Notes under the pieces: generated by a model | What the model saw: only the letters and a program-made list of their open reading frames with translations | What the model was told of the DNA's origin: nothing | The model's database searches: none | Source: Symsagittifera roscoffensis | Taxonomy: Eukaryota; Xenacoelomorpha; Acoela; Convolutidae | Assembly (NCBI RefSeq): GCF_963678635.1 | Contig: NC_087064.1 | Coordinates: 19,084,509-19,148,508 of the forward strand | DNA length: 64,000 nt | Reading direction: 5' to 3' | Shown here: piece after piece, positions 35,401 through 46,401 of the stretch | Layout of the letters: every line of letters begins with the position of its first letter | Position numbering within the stretch: the first letter of the stretch is position 1 | Position numbers and translations under genes: made by a program

Positions 35401-38400
35401 GTCAAGCGGTAACAAAGCCGAAGATACCTGAGCAGAAACCCTTTGGGCCGAAGAAAAATCAACGAGACTCAAGACCCCTAGAAATTCCCTAGACCTCAAA
35501 ACACACTCGCACACAAATTTTATTCGCTCGCCAAATGAAAACATATGAGACCACTCAGACGATATACTATAGGCCGAAACCTATTAAGTCGGAAAAAAAT
35601 AAAAGAGCCGAAATAAAAAAGTTTCAAGTCCCCCTAACCGTCAAAAGGCACACTCATGCAAAAAACTTTATTTGCTCGTCAAAAGAAACAATATGAGGCC
35701 ACTAAGCCAAAAAAGAGGGCGAAACCTATTGAGCCGAAAAACAGGGACAAAAATTTAAGACTTAAAAAAGTTATTAAGTCCCCTTCACTCTCAAATCACA
35801 GACACTCACGCAAAAAAAAATATTCGCTCGTCAAACGACGCAATATAAGGCCACTAAGCGGAAATAATGTAAGCCGCAACCTATCAAGCAGAAAAAAGGA
35901 AAAGAAAAAATTAACAAATCGAGTTAGAAAAATTATAACCAACAGAAAAAGCATATTTCGAACAGTAAGATAATTATAATGCTAGCATGCACAAAATGCG
36001 GCAAAATTGTGGCTAAAAGAAGCTTCCAGGAAATGAGTCTAGATGAGTCCACTGAAAAAAGTTATATATGGGGAAAAAAGTCTGGTTTCCGATTGCAATA
36101 CGCTTGCTTATCGCAAGGGTAACGAAACACGCTTAAGCCCACATGTACAAAGATTCTAAATACAGTAGATGGAGTTCTAGATATGGCATTTACCAGTAGT
36201 TACTAGTTGTCCGTAGTTAATTTTGAATTTTCATAATGATTCTAATTGTTTTGTTATTCAAGTTGTTAACAGAAAAGAAGGTCTATATTCTGATTTGATA
36301 ACAGTTGCCAATCGCAAAGCTTAATTAATTAATCTGTTGTATCTTCTAAAGAAGTTCTAATTCGATTCAAACCTCTCGAAGTCTGTACCTTGTTGAGGTC
36401 TCGGAACTTGAGTCCGACAGTTCCTTTGTTGTCGTGGCACAGAGTAACCTCCGAAACACCTGGCCGAATGAGGGCTCTCTTGATGCCCTGGACATTCTGC
36501 GAGGACACTGGTGCCCTGGAGTACTCCATTCTCTCACTCACTTGTCCAGACTGAAACATCAATTGAACTTACTTTACACAGACAGACTCGATGGCTGAGA
36601 AGACATTCCAAAGTTCGATTTCAAAAGGAGATTTAAAAACTCGATTGTAATTTTCCACACGCGATAAAGTCAAAATCAGAGAGTAGTTATGATTTGTACT
36701 GAATTTTTACAACTTGGGCCTAGTGCGGTTAGTTCGACACCTTGTTGCTTACCCGTGTGTAAATAAACTATTTAAAAATTCTTATAACACATTCTTCTTC
36801 CCAAAATAAGAACCCAAAACGGGATAGAATCCATACTAACAGCTGGCGCAGCTGGACTCCTGTAACTCTGTAGACTCAGTCCCATGTAGTCATCCACAGT
36901 TGGGTAGAGTGACTGTCCGGCAGAAGAGGACGACGGAGGTGCGTGCATGCTGAAAGTGTAGGCTGACGCATCATAGCCGGCAGCAGGTGCACTAGCAATT
37001 GCATGCTGGTAGAGTGGAGCGGATGCAAAAGAGCCACTGCCGTACGAAGGAGGAGCCACGTACTGTGCCTTGAACAAAATTATCAGTCAAAACTTCAGAG
37101 AAAAAATCATTAGAATAGTTCTCATGCTTTACATACTCTCGATCAGCCGCAATGTCAATGACAGCTCTAATATACGACTGCTTTTTTCTCGAGAACTAGA
37201 GAATCTTAGTAAAAACAGAGGCGAAGCGGAGAAGCACTACTTGCTACTACAGACAGAATTGAAAGCTAGCGGATAAAAAACGAACCGATAGCCACGAAGT
37301 CAAATTAATATTTGGAAAAACGTCGAAAAAACATCTACAAAAATTTTATTAGTATGTCTCGAATGATGTTCAATGTCAAACGTTCAATGTCAAAGATCAC
37401 ACGATAAATGAGCATTCAGAAACATAACCGAGCTGCAACTAAGCCGACCACATGTAATTTGAAGAAAACTAGTCGTAAGACGCAATGCTGGGTATTAAAT
37501 TAGCACTGAAATTTTCGAGCGTTTATCGAGCGTTAACTAGGCAGACAATGCTTGGGTAGACGGCCGTCTATGGAGGCACAAAATCTCATCAAAATGCATT
37601 GCCGCTTTTTATGCAACCTATTTTGAGACAACTAAGCCAATCAACATACATCAAGACATCTAAGCCAAAGAACCTATAAAGTAAAAAAATCGAAAATTAT
37701 ACAATATCTTGAAACTGCATTTTTACAAACGTTAGCTACAGCACTCAAAAGTAGTGATAAATCCCTGGTACTTTTAGAAAGCATGGTCACAAAAGCTAAA
37801 ACACAGACAGTTAGGAAAGAGTCAATGAACGCAAGTAAAACAAAAAAAAATACTTAATTTTTTTTGAAAAAATCTCAACTTTTATGATTGACAGTGTTTT
37901 GACAACTTGAACACAATTTGCGAAAACTGTATCAAAATATTCAATTCGCTTGAAAATCTGGTAATTAGTTTAATTTTCGAAATTAGAAGTCGATCACAAA
38001 TTTCGTGGTCGTTAAAATTTCGCTGTTCGATAGCCGAGTTTACCTTCCTTTGCGCTTAAAAAGAAATCAGAAGTCAAACCGCGATAAAGTAAATTTGAGC
38101 CCGAACAAATTAAAAGGGTTTTCCTTCAGAAAAAAACTTGAAAAATCATATATAAGAATCTGAACTACGTTCATCGAATCTTAAAAAAAGCAGAGAACCG
38201 ATAGTACAAAAATTCAAGTTTTCCTAGAATATCGGTTGTAGGAACGCAAAGTTGGGAAAAAATCGTTCCTTATTAAAAAATCAATTAAACAGCGTTTATT
38301 TTATAAAAAACATGTTTTATTGTTGTTTTTACAGTTCGTTCAGTTCTAATTTTCTTCCCTCATACCGATGATCTAATAGAAAAACATGAGTCAGTTAATC

Positions 38401-39202
38401 ATCTTTTTTCTTTTTGCTACAAAATGTTTAAGATGATCCGGTGTCGCATTGTAGAGATTGAGCCGACTCAATAAGGGAAGGCGACTAACACCCCTATTGC
38501 AGCGCTTCGATTCCCAGACAATGCTAGTTTTTTTGCGATAAAAGTTTCCAAATAAAAAACGCTGCTTTTTTATGTTCTGTTTTAAAATGTGTTTTTTGCC
38601 TAAACATGTTTTAAACATTCGCAACCCTGTAGAAAAGAATACAAACATCGGTGATAGGAAAGAAGTGTGGTTGGAGTACATGTTACACAGTCAAAATGAT
38701 AAATAATAAAAAAGTTCTGGTATCTCGAAGTTCAACAAGTATCTCATTAATATGTTGCAGAAACTTTCAGTAACATTGATTATCGGGGTTTAATTGAAAA
38801 TAAATCAAATTATTATAAAAAAGCACGCGCTCAAATAAAAAAACACTTGAGGGAAATGAACCGCAAAATACAGGAAGAAGACACGTAACTCCATTTTCAC
38901 CATTCCTTTTTTAACTGATTTTTGGCAAAATTTCAAAAAGCCCATAGCACCTCTTACATTAATGTGCACATACACTTAAGATTTCACAGTCATGCGATTA
39001 TTATCCTGAAAGAAGTTCAGGCACAGACAAACACGCACAAAAACTTCCTTTTTATATAATTTGCATAGATAACTATACCCTTATTATAGAGGTGCTTTTT
39101 TATTTTTCTTTTATAAATGAGCGTAGTAAGAACTTTGGGATTGGGACATACCTGTTCCATTTTAGACACCTTCATGTCTTCGAGAGTCGGGTAGAGCGAC
39201 AT
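29494..39202 (-). CDS. SDCBP: syntenin (tandem PDZ adaptor), six exons, one apparent frame break
   Basis: Adaptor binding syndecans and ALIX, acting at the plasma membrane and endosomes in exosome formation. Exons: 39202-39152, 37068-36841, 36550-36389, 33986-33811, 33433-33168, 29542-29494; all introns GT-AG. The N-terminus [17 protein letters not shown] has an ALIX-type LYPxL motif; a second [14 protein letters not shown] is in exon 2. PDZ1 spans exons 3-4 ([17 protein letters not shown] ... [13 protein letters not shown] ... [11 protein letters not shown]). PDZ2 is in exon 5 ([17 protein letters not shown] ... [18 protein letters not shown]). The last exon, 3.6 kb away, gives [15 protein letters not shown], matching the family tail in position. 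Exon 5 starts at 33433 and encodes PFER, but GCGCGC at 33419-33424 shifts frame into TAA. Without one GC pair the exons sum exactly to 309 codons plus stop (human 298). This is a sequence error or a real lesion. Confidence 0.9.
29543..29776. repeat. family B head fragment in syntenin intron 5
   Basis: Head-like cacagaggcgaaacttcacg then ccacttgggatac at 29669-29701, followed after about 75 nt by a full family B head at 29775. Possibly one insertion into another. Confidence 0.4.
29777..30757. repeat. family B interspersed repeat
   Basis: Head cagaggcgaagctgcgcttc then caccacttgcgatac. The body has aagccgaaaaaaatcaacaa, one unit with ttatttgctcgtgaaatgaa, and several gccgacaaa words. The tail is gattgcaatata...ttattgcaagggtaa at about 30720-30752. 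Head and tail motifs are near-inverse (cttgcgata / tattgcaag). Confidence 0.6.
31706..32370. repeat. family C repeat interrupted by a family A copy
   Basis: Left end catagccaactgacagttag with aaagttaagaac; the body continues to about 32098, then a family A element (32099-32318), then the expected family C right end (caaaacctattta...tacgttcattac) at 32335-32370. This is a nested insertion. Confidence 0.55.
32099..32318. repeat. family A repeat, internally deleted
   Basis: Head gaggcgaagcttcgcttcgc then aaacactagcgag. The tRNA-like part is deleted. The tail acactaagctgacgctagtgt is at about 32295-32315. The head motif acactagcg is the exact inverse of cgctagtgt in the tail. Confidence 0.65.
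32583..33045. repeat. family C repeat, both ends present
   Basis: Left cagccaacagagagttggaa then agagtcaatgaacacaag; right gagtctgaactacgttcatcgaccctt. The terminal words are inverse (gtcaatgaac / gttcatcgac, one mismatch). Lies in syntenin intron 5. Confidence 0.7.
34272..34700. repeat. family B copy, tail not found
   Basis: Head cacagacgcgcaaagctgag then cttcgcacctcttgcgatac at 34276-34316; the body has gccgacagaataaaagccgac at about 34568. The right boundary is set roughly, before the family A head at 34788. Confidence 0.4.
34788..35232. repeat. family A repeat with tRNA-like region, tail cut by a family B copy
   Basis: Head acacagaagcgaaggtgcgc. The minus strand carries a tRNA-like stretch at 34882-34962: A box-like TGGCGCAGTTGCTAAG and B box-like GATCGAATCC about 40 nt later. 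Ends catactaatacac exactly where a family B head begins (35236), so B inserted into or next to its tail. Confidence 0.6.
35236..36122. repeat. family B repeat containing a ~150-bp tandem triplication
   Basis: Head acacagaggcgaaattaaac then tttgcgatac; tail gattgcaatacgcttgctta then tcgcaagggtaa. Inside, a unit of about 150 bp occurs three times, marked by ttattcgctcgccaaatgaa near 35520, ttatttgctcgtcaaaagaa near 35668 and tattcgctcgtcaaacgacg near 35819. The 29777-30757 copy has a single such unit. Confidence 0.6.
37213..37300. repeat. family B head fragment in syntenin intron 1
   Basis: aaacagaggcgaagcggaga then cacta(c)ttgctac; diverged, no tail identified. Confidence 0.35.
37795..38190. 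repeat. family C repeat, both ends present
   Basis: Left agacagttaggaaagagtca then atgaacgcaag; right gaatctgaactacgttcatcgaatctt. Just left of the duplication start at 38274. Confidence 0.65.
38391..38681 (-). CDS. hypothetical 96-codon open frame
   Basis: True ATG at 38681; product begins [16 protein letters not shown] and ends basic ([15 protein letters not shown]). About 70-100 nt after the stop the minus strand has two AATAAA words (near 38300-38325). Family not recognised. It lies within syntenin intron 1 and is repeated at 49883-50173 with Met12 replaced by Ile. It may be a chance frame. Confidence 0.2.
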   Translation of the reverse strand: MYSNHTSFLSPMFVFFSTGLRMFKTCLGKKHILKQNIKKQRFLFGNFYRKKTSIVWESKRCNRGVSRLPLLSRLNLYNATPDHLKHFVAKRKKMIN

Positions 39203-39688
39203 GATTTAAATGAATAAAATCTGAAAAAGACAGGACACGGTTGAACTATTGAGACAAACTATGAGATTAATTAATTGTAATCTAACCAACTGTTTGTTCT
39301 GATATTGTGTAAATAAATAACTCGTTTCAAAACAAGATGATTGAGGGACCTTCAAGTTTCAAATATATACCATACTTTTCTAAAGCAATTATAAGAACCC
39401 AATCTAATATATCTTACAATTATTAAGTAGATACAATAGTAAACTACTGCGGGCTGACAATATAACATCAAAAATTACTATTGAATAATATTTTATATCG
39501 GGGGAAATGATCAAAAACGGACAACGAAACTCTGACATTAACTAGCAGTTGTAATTGAACAAAATTAGTCTATAACTTCATAACTGACAAATATGTCAAT
39601 AGTAGAGCGCTGATTCTTTGACAGAGCGTCGCGAATTGGGCGCTTATCTATTAACAGGGCAAGGTTGCAAATCGAGACGTCTTGTGGA

Positions 39689-41083
39689 TCAACTGCTGTT
39701 GTTCTGTAAGTGACTCGGAGCATCCGCAAACATACACTTTAATTCGTACGCCTGAGCCAGTATCTGGTTGATTTCATTGTCGCGCCAGTGGTATGTCGGT
39801 AGGTTCTGCAATTTCAAAAGCACGCCTTGAAAATCTTTTTCCTCTTTTAACTCACGGGACCAGTACTTGAGAAAAGCAGCACATACGTAGAGATGGAAAT
39901 TGGAAAAGCCTTCTGGCTCAGACTGATAGGTGTCCCATAGACGGATAGAGCACTGGAGTGGTATTTCACGCATGAGCAAATTGTTCATCCATCTGAAAGC
40001 GAACTGCAGATATTCCACTTCCAAATCCTCCAAATGCTCGTGAAGACCACAATCTATTCGCTTCATGAGGTCTTTCAATGCTGACACTTTGCTCTGAATT
40101 CCTGGCTGGGCAAACGTGTAGTTATCCTGAATACCATCCAGTAGTTTAGTCAGACACCAGAAAGCATCCGCCTCTATGCTTCTAAGATGCTCCTCCTTTA
40201 GTTCCGAAATGTCTAAGTCATCTACGTACTTGTACCCATTGACTTCTGAGAGGAATACAGTGAAGAATGGCACTACGAGGTCATTTATTCCCTGCACATA
40301 ACCACTTGCTGGATGTCTTATGGACCATATGTAGAGAATTCGTTCAAACATGAGTTGGATTTGAGGTTTTTGAAACAGAGGGATCAACGGCTTTGTTCTA
40401 GGAATGTCAATTTTGATCTGACGATACGTATCCTGGTTGAAATCAGTTGTGCCATTGAAAATTTTGTCCACGAATAAAAAATACTCTTTCCGTTTTCTCT
40501 CTAAAGTTTCTTTCTGTCTACTTTTACTTGTTGGCAGGTAGCCTGTTAGAAGACGCCACGAAATCGGTCGCAACTTGATTGGGATACCATTCCAGCACAG
40601 CGCTCTGAGTTTCTCTATATTTATTGGATCTTCGCTCAGAACTTCTTCAAACTTTCTCAATTTGATTGCCTCTCTTTCGTTCTTGTCTCTTTCTCGAGAG
40701 TTCGGTCTCGGATATGTTTCCGGTACGTCGGGGTCAAACTCCTGGCGGGCTTTACTTTGTTGGCGACTACTTCCATTGTTGGCAGCATTTGTCGGACTGG
40801 AACTGAAACCAGTTTTGTTGATCTTTTTGTGGTTTTCGATCACTGAATTCGCCGTACTCTCTGCTACATCTTGAAATACTTTTCCCAAACCAAGAGCCGT
40901 GAGGTCGTCGTTCGAAAACTCCCATGCATCGTGAGTGCGTTGTTGGAATTCGTCGAAGTTCTTGGCTTTCTGGTTTTTGGCGGGAGAAGATGTTCCAGTG
41001 CTTTGGCTGAGACCCAGCGGTGGATGCTGGGCGCCATATACTGGCTGAACTGAGCCAGGAACCCTGCTGTTTCGGTTCCACAT
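39689..41083 (-). CDS. TBC1D22: TBC1D22-type Rab GTPase-activating protein, copy 1
   Basis: TBC-domain protein that stimulates GTP hydrolysis by Rab GTPases; vertebrate TBC1D22A/B are Golgi-associated. Single-exon 464-codon frame from ATG 41083 to the stop at 39689 (vertebrate proteins about 505-517, so slightly short in the linker). The conserved N-terminal signature RVPGSVQPVYGAQHPPL is at residues 7-23. After a Ser/Asn-rich linker the TBC domain starts near 166 (GIPIKLRPISWRLLTGYLP). The Arg-finger motif IKIDIPR is at 223-229 and the Gln-finger YVQGIND at 262-268. Ends YELKCMFADAPSHLQNNSS, like the family tail. Both catalytic fingers are intact. The syntenin ATG is only 486 nt downstream on the same strand. 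Differs from copy 2 at residue 49 (Arg here, Cys there). Confidence 0.95.
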   Translation of the reverse strand: MWNRNSRVPGSVQPVYGAQHPPLGLSQSTGTSSPAKNQKAKNFDEFQQRTHDAWEFSNDDLTALGLGKVFQDVAESTANSVIENHKKINKTGFSSSPTNAANNGSSRQQSKARQEFDPDVPETYPRPNSRERDKNEREAIKLRKFEEVLSEDPINIEKLRALCWNGIPIKLRPISWRLLTGYLPTSKSRQKETLERKRKEYFLFVDKIFNGTTDFNQDTYRQIKIDIPRTKPLIPLFQKPQIQLMFERILYIWSIRHPASGYVQGINDLVVPFFTVFLSEVNGYKYVDDLDISELKEEHLRSIEADAFWCLTKLLDGIQDNYTFAQPGIQSKVSALKDLMKRIDCGLHEHLEDLEVEYLQFAFRWMNNLLMREIPLQCSIRLWDTYQSEPEGFSNFHLYVCAAFLKYWSRELKEEKDFQGVLLKLQNLPTYHWRDNEINQILAQAYELKCMFADAPSHLQNNSS

Positions 41084-42432
41084 AATTTATTCTTCGAATT
41101 ATTTGCTACATCATGATGAAATAAACATACAGACACAGTCAGCTTTAGTTATTATAAAGTGGGCAATAAAATTTCCATCTGAAAAACGAAAATCGGATTT
41201 AGTCCATGTTAAATGTAAGTTAGAGATAAAAAAGCAAACAACGCAAGTTAAATGCCAATGCTCTCTGATTATTAAGAAGCGCTTTCACGGCAGTTAAATG
41301 AGCAAATGCTATCAAACTAAAAACGATTCGCTGGGATAATCGCCAGTTTTGGAACAATGAAATAGACAAGGTACGATTTAAAATTTGACCAACTGGGCTC
41401 AACCATAACAATCAGGCGGCGCAGGCAAATTTGAGAGAAAAAGCAACAAAAACTTTTTTTCAGAAATTTCTGTAGCTGTAAACTACAAAAAACGGGTAAT
41501 TTTGAACAATTTTTAACTTAAATATTTTTTATTTTAACCATTTTTAACGCGCAACTTACGCCTCCTCAAAAGTGGCGTATACTGGCACCAAAGGAGCAGT
41601 TGAATTTTAAAACGGATGTTATAAAATAGTAATTAAGGCTGACGGTGTTTTCCGCCCTAAAACCACTCTCGGTTTGCACCAAACTGCAATTCGTGTTTAA
41701 AAACAAATGGACAAAAAAAGGAAGCAGATAAACATAAAATCATGAGAATAATATCTTACACAGTTATAATTGTCAAAAACTCAAAAATGATCACTTGGAA
41801 TTCAAAATCACGTCATTTGGATGGCCAATGTTTTTTTGAATTAATGACCCGGGTGCCAATCCTGAAAGTTAATTATTTATATTAACTAAGCCATGATAAA
41901 TTAATAACACAGGCTCTACTTACAAATCGCATCACGAGCGATTCCGAAACCATAATCTAATATGTCCTTTCGAAGCACACAATCAAAAGGATCAGTTGCC
42001 ACCCTCGAAACAAAGCAATTTGAGGCGACTAAAACTCCAGCGAGACACAAACAATCCGGAACTTGGAGTTGATAATTTTACAACTTAATTTACATTTAAT
42101 TTTAAAACAAACCAATTCCGAATAGAACAAATAGTATTCAAAAATGCAGACATGCTCCAGTTACGTCTGGTTGCAGTTAAATTGCAACAGAGATGGGAGT
42201 CCTTAAAGAGATAAGTCCTGTGAAAACGATTTTTATGTGAAAAATGTTAGCACGGTGTTAAATGCATTTACTTCTGCAAGCATACGAAACTTTGAAGAGA
42301 AAGCCGTTAAGAAGGGCTTAAGTATTCAATTCCGATACTCCAAAATATATTTGAAAAACTGTAATTTTTTGAGCTGACGCTTTTATTTCTTTTTTATATT
42401 TAAAAAAGCAAGATGGTATCAAGAACAATGAT

Positions 42433-42810
42433 CACACAGAGGCAAATCGGCTATACGCGATGAATTTGCAGCAGTAAGGAAAATCACTTACAGCACGAGA
42501 AAAATTCGTGATGTGTTAACTGAGTCGGCAAAACTTGAGCAGACAAACGAAAGTCCGACAATTCAGTTTTTACCGGAAAATTCATTGTGAAACAAAACAG
42601 GATCCAACCGTGTCTCGAACGCCAGACCTTACGAAGCAAAGGCAACTACGTTACCTCTAGGACAATTGGGAATGAGCCTGGAAGTTTTTAAGGTTCAATA
42701 ATAAAGCAAGCAAGAAAAGCAAGTAAGATTTAAAAGAAAAATTAATCACGGGAAACAAAGACCCCATTAAAAGAAACTTGCTCTCGCAAGTTTAAAAAAA
42801 CTATCAACTT
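42433..42810. repeat. family B-like repeat (copy at 53925-54301)
   Basis: Diverged head cacagaggcaaatcggctat; body gtcggcaaaacttgagcagac; minus-strand B box-like GGCGTTCGAGAC near 42617; tail tgctctcgcaagttt near 42780-42796. Confidence 0.45.
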
Positions 42811-43192
42811 AAATTCCAAGACAAAAACTGGCTATTTAACACAAAAATTCGCTTGCATTAAGTAAAAAGCGATGATTGGCTTTTGTATGAAGATATTCCG
42901 TTCCAATAACCTTTTATGTTTTCAAATGAGAATAATTTTAAATTCAAGAATAACGATAAAAACAACTTTCAAAAATTCAAGAATAAGGATGGTACGAACC
43001 ATAACACAAAACAAACAGACAAGCAGAAGAGTAAGGGAAAAATGTAGGCAACCACAAAAATGACTGACTTTTAAGGAGATCTAATCGATTTCAAAGAAAA
43101 ATTGATCACCTTGAGAATGGTTGTTTTTCAAAACTCTTCATTTTTGGACACCTTCGCAATAGTTTCTTTTTAGATTTATCAGTTGAAAAACT

Positions 43193-43620
43193 TGACTAGT
43201 CAGAAAGGAGTCATGAAAGCAAAAATACAGAAAAAAAGATTTTTTTTGGAAAAACTTCAACAGAATTTCAAATAAAAAACAAATGCATCAAAGCTCTTCA
43301 AAATTCGAGAAAAATTTATAAGTCACACTTTTCTTGATAAAAATAATCCAACTTGAGAGAACCGGATTAATAGGTAAAATTTCTATTTCGCTGGGAAATC
43401 TGATAATTAAAATGCATTTTCAAAATTAAAAGACGATCATGTATTTCGCTATCTTTATACTTTTGCTGTTCGATAGTGGATTTTGTGTTCCTTTTAACAC
43501 AGGACATGAACTGAACTAAACAAGAAATTAAAAGTCCAACTGCTATAAAATAAAAGTGAGGCTGAACAAATTCACCAAAACTGGTAAAAAAAACATTCAC
43601 TGTGTTCATGACTTTTAATC
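43193..43620. repeat. family C repeat (copy at 54684-55111)
   Basis: Left cagaaaggagtcatgaaagc; right gtgttcatgacttttaatc. The termini are a third inverse pair (agtcatgaa / ttcatgact), different from those of other copies. Confidence 0.65.
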
Positions 43621-43740
43621 AAATCCTGCTACAAACTAAAACTGATACACGTTTTTTCATGCAACTCTGACTGCAGAGTGCAATTTACATTTCATTAAAC
43701 AAATGGGCTCATGAGTGCTTTTAATTTTCTGATTTGCTCA

Positions 43741-43798
43741 AGGATAGACGGTTGCTATGCAAGTAGCACAAATTATAGACGGTTGCTATGCAAGTTTC
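43741..43798. repeat. two-copy short tandem repeat (copy at 55232-55289)
   Basis: atagacggttgctatgcaag occurs twice about 34 bp apart, separated by tagcacaaatt. Confidence 0.7.
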
Positions 43799-44007
43799 AC
43801 AAAGTTCTGGCCACAAAAAAAACTTCTATTTATTTTTGCAGATTGCAATAATTTTTTGTGACATTAGGCTATGAGCGGATAAGAATAAAAGCCTAGAGAA
43901 TACGCATAATTAAAAAAAATTTCTATAAATATTAAATTTAAAAAAAGTTTTGTATTATTTCTAATTCCGAAGAATTTCTTTTATGAAATAAGCGCTAAAA
44001 AGAAGCT

Positions 44008-44196
44008 TCAAAACTTGTTCCTTGAGGAGCTACGTTTTTTCGTCTCATTTGCGTATAATAAGCCTGCTCTACAAGCCTGGTGCAGGTTTTTCGTCTGATT
44101 GGCGTATTTTAAGCCTGTTTTACAAGCCTGCTCCAGATTTTCATTACATTGAGGATGTTTTTTAATAAACTTTTGAAGAAGGTTCGAATCATGCAA
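44008..44196 (-). other. open frame with an in-frame 18-residue repeat (copy at 55499-55687)
   Basis: ATG 44196, 62 codons. Two consecutive 18-residue units: ENLEQACKTGLKYANQTK and KNLHQACRAGLLYANETK, from a 54-bp DNA repeat. Followed by a basic end. No family recognised; no splice or poly(A) support. The substitutions between units are conservative, which hints at coding history. Confidence 0.25.
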
Positions 44197-44379
44197 GGGC
44201 TTTCAAATGATGCATCACTTGATCTCTTCCAACAATGATGTGTGGTACCCGATACTTTTTTGGAAAAGAAACAGTAGAAAAAAAAACTTGAACACCCGAA
44301 AACAAGGTTCCTCCCAGCTTTCTGTGGTCGGATAAAACACGACCTAACTATGTCTTCACTGCTTTCATAAAAAAACTTA

Positions 44380-44826
44380 ACTATTGCAATATACGATATA
44401 GCTTACACTTGAAATAATTCATTTGTTAAACGCGCAAAACAATACGTTGAATATATTTTTTTTATTATTATTAAATATGGCGAGATAGTGAAGCCTTGCC
44501 TTTAAATATATAATAGAAGATAGAAGAAAGTTTAAAAATTAGGATACGGGTAGACAGATATAATCAAATTAATTAAAAGAGAAGGTATACAGACAGATTG
44601 ACAGACAGACTTAATTTGGCCTCGAAAAAAATAACTGAAAAATTAATGACTTAGCGGAAAGCTAATTGAAAAATTTTCTTAATTTTCTTAAGCACTGCAA
44701 TATATGCTATAGCTTAAACATGAAAAATTCATTTGTTAAACATGCAAAATTATTATTCCTAAACATGGGAGATAGCTGTCACTCGCATTTAAATATAGTA
44801 TAGATAGATAGATATAGATAGATGGG
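44380..44826. repeat. direct repeat pair ending in GATA-type microsatellites (copy at 55871-56317)
   Basis: ctattgcaatatacgatatagct (44383) and cactgcaatatatgctatagct (44693) begin two diverged units. Both continue with aattcatttgttaaac and aaatatggcgagatag / aaacatgggagatag. The first is followed by agacagatt words, the second by tagatagatagata. Confidence 0.6.
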
Positions 44827-44963
44827 CCGACAATTTTTTCCAGCGCAAAATTTCCAGTTTGCACGAATACCAAGTATTGAACGGATTCGATACCAGAACC
44901 TTTCCAGGCAGGGACGTTGGACGTTATCACGTAGTAAAATATGCAGAATAAGAACTGAACTGA

Positions 44964-45440
44964 AACATAGCCAATCGAAGATTGGAAAAGAGTAATGAAC
45001 TCAAGTCAACAAAAAATCACTGACTTAGCTGAAAAAATCTCCCTTTCGAATTTCAAAAAACAAAATAGATACCCTTTGAATCTTTGAATTTCTGGAACAA
45101 TTAATGATTAGCACTTTTTTGATAAGATGAACCCAACAAGAGACAACTGGATCACTAGGTAAAGTTTTTATTCCGCTGTAAATCTTAAAATTAAATTCGA
45201 AACTAGAAATCGTTCATAATTTTACGCGCCATTTCCACTTTCGTATTTGGAGAGTGCTATTTACGTCACTTTCAGCAGATGAAATTCAATTGAACACAAA
45301 TGCATTTATACTTAAGTACATTCATAAACGCATCAATATGTATGAATGCACATCTGTAGTTATTAGAGACTTATAAAACTTTTCTTGAAAAAAAATCAGC
45401 AAAACCTATATACGAGTCTTCACTACGTTCATTACTCTTA
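44964..45440. repeat. family C repeat, both ends present (copy at 56455-56931)
   Basis: Left gattggaaaagagtaatgaac; right acgttcattactctta, perfect inverse over agagtaatgaac. Closely related to 27406-27816. Confidence 0.7.
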
Positions 45441-45599
45441 AAAATATATACAAGAAATTCAGCTGATCGTAATAAACGCGCGAAGAAAATTAGGGCAAAA
45501 ACCCCCCGCTTATTTCTGCACAGCAAGTGCGTTGAAGATCCTTTGCGCCTCTGAAATCTAACCATCATTTGAAAACGGAGCTGTTTTAGGCGGGGTGGG

Positions 45600-45900
45600 A
45601 GCACGGCTTTTTTTTAAGAATTCGACTACCTTACCACACAACGGGTCACCCTGTGGTACCCTTTCATGACCCATTCAAGTCGAAGGACCCTAAAAATTTT
45701 CTTAAAGCGTCTTCGGCGCCAGTATAATAATTCGAGGGAGAGAGCGAAAATTTGCATGCGGCGCACAACATTTAGGCAAAATAGAGGAGTCCGGAAAATC
45801 TTTTTGATCTACTCAAAAAAAGCGACGAAATTTCAATTTTCTTAAAATCCCCATCGAGAAAATCTTCTTAGATCCGTTCTTGATTGGAGACATTAAATGA
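45600..45900. repeat. dispersed repeat fragment (copy at 57091-57391)
   Basis: Contains cttcggcgccagtataataa and, inverted, the end seen in the zinc-finger intron (ggatctaaga..attttctcga). No coding content. Confidence 0.4.
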
Positions 45901-46401
45901 GCTTCAATGCAGCCAAATCTGTGATTTTTAAATCTTACTATTTCATTTCATATTCTATTTTAACTCAATACCATAATTTTACAATACGCGCTTCAAGTAT
46001 TTTTTTTATGATCAGAAGAGCGATTTTCTGATTTCGATGTCTAACGTTCTTAAGACTGCTCATCGTAATTAATCAAACGCAACTAAGCAAGATACTTTCG
46101 CAGTGTAATTATTGGTGGTGAAATAAGGACATCAATCAGAAACTAGATTAGAACAGCTTTTGTTTAAATTCAATTGAATGAAGAAAGATCATTTACAATA
46201 GCTCTGATACGAATATTAATTGGAGGATTCTATAAAAATAGTAAACATTTCCCAAAATATCAAGGCATCTAGTCATTCAAAAGCATCGGGTCAACTGGAA
46301 AACGATATTCAAAAAGTATCGTGATTCGGATCTTGGAGCCGGTAGCGTTCCACACCAGCTAGCTGAGGCTCTATGAATGGATTCATTTGAAATTGACAGA
46401 T

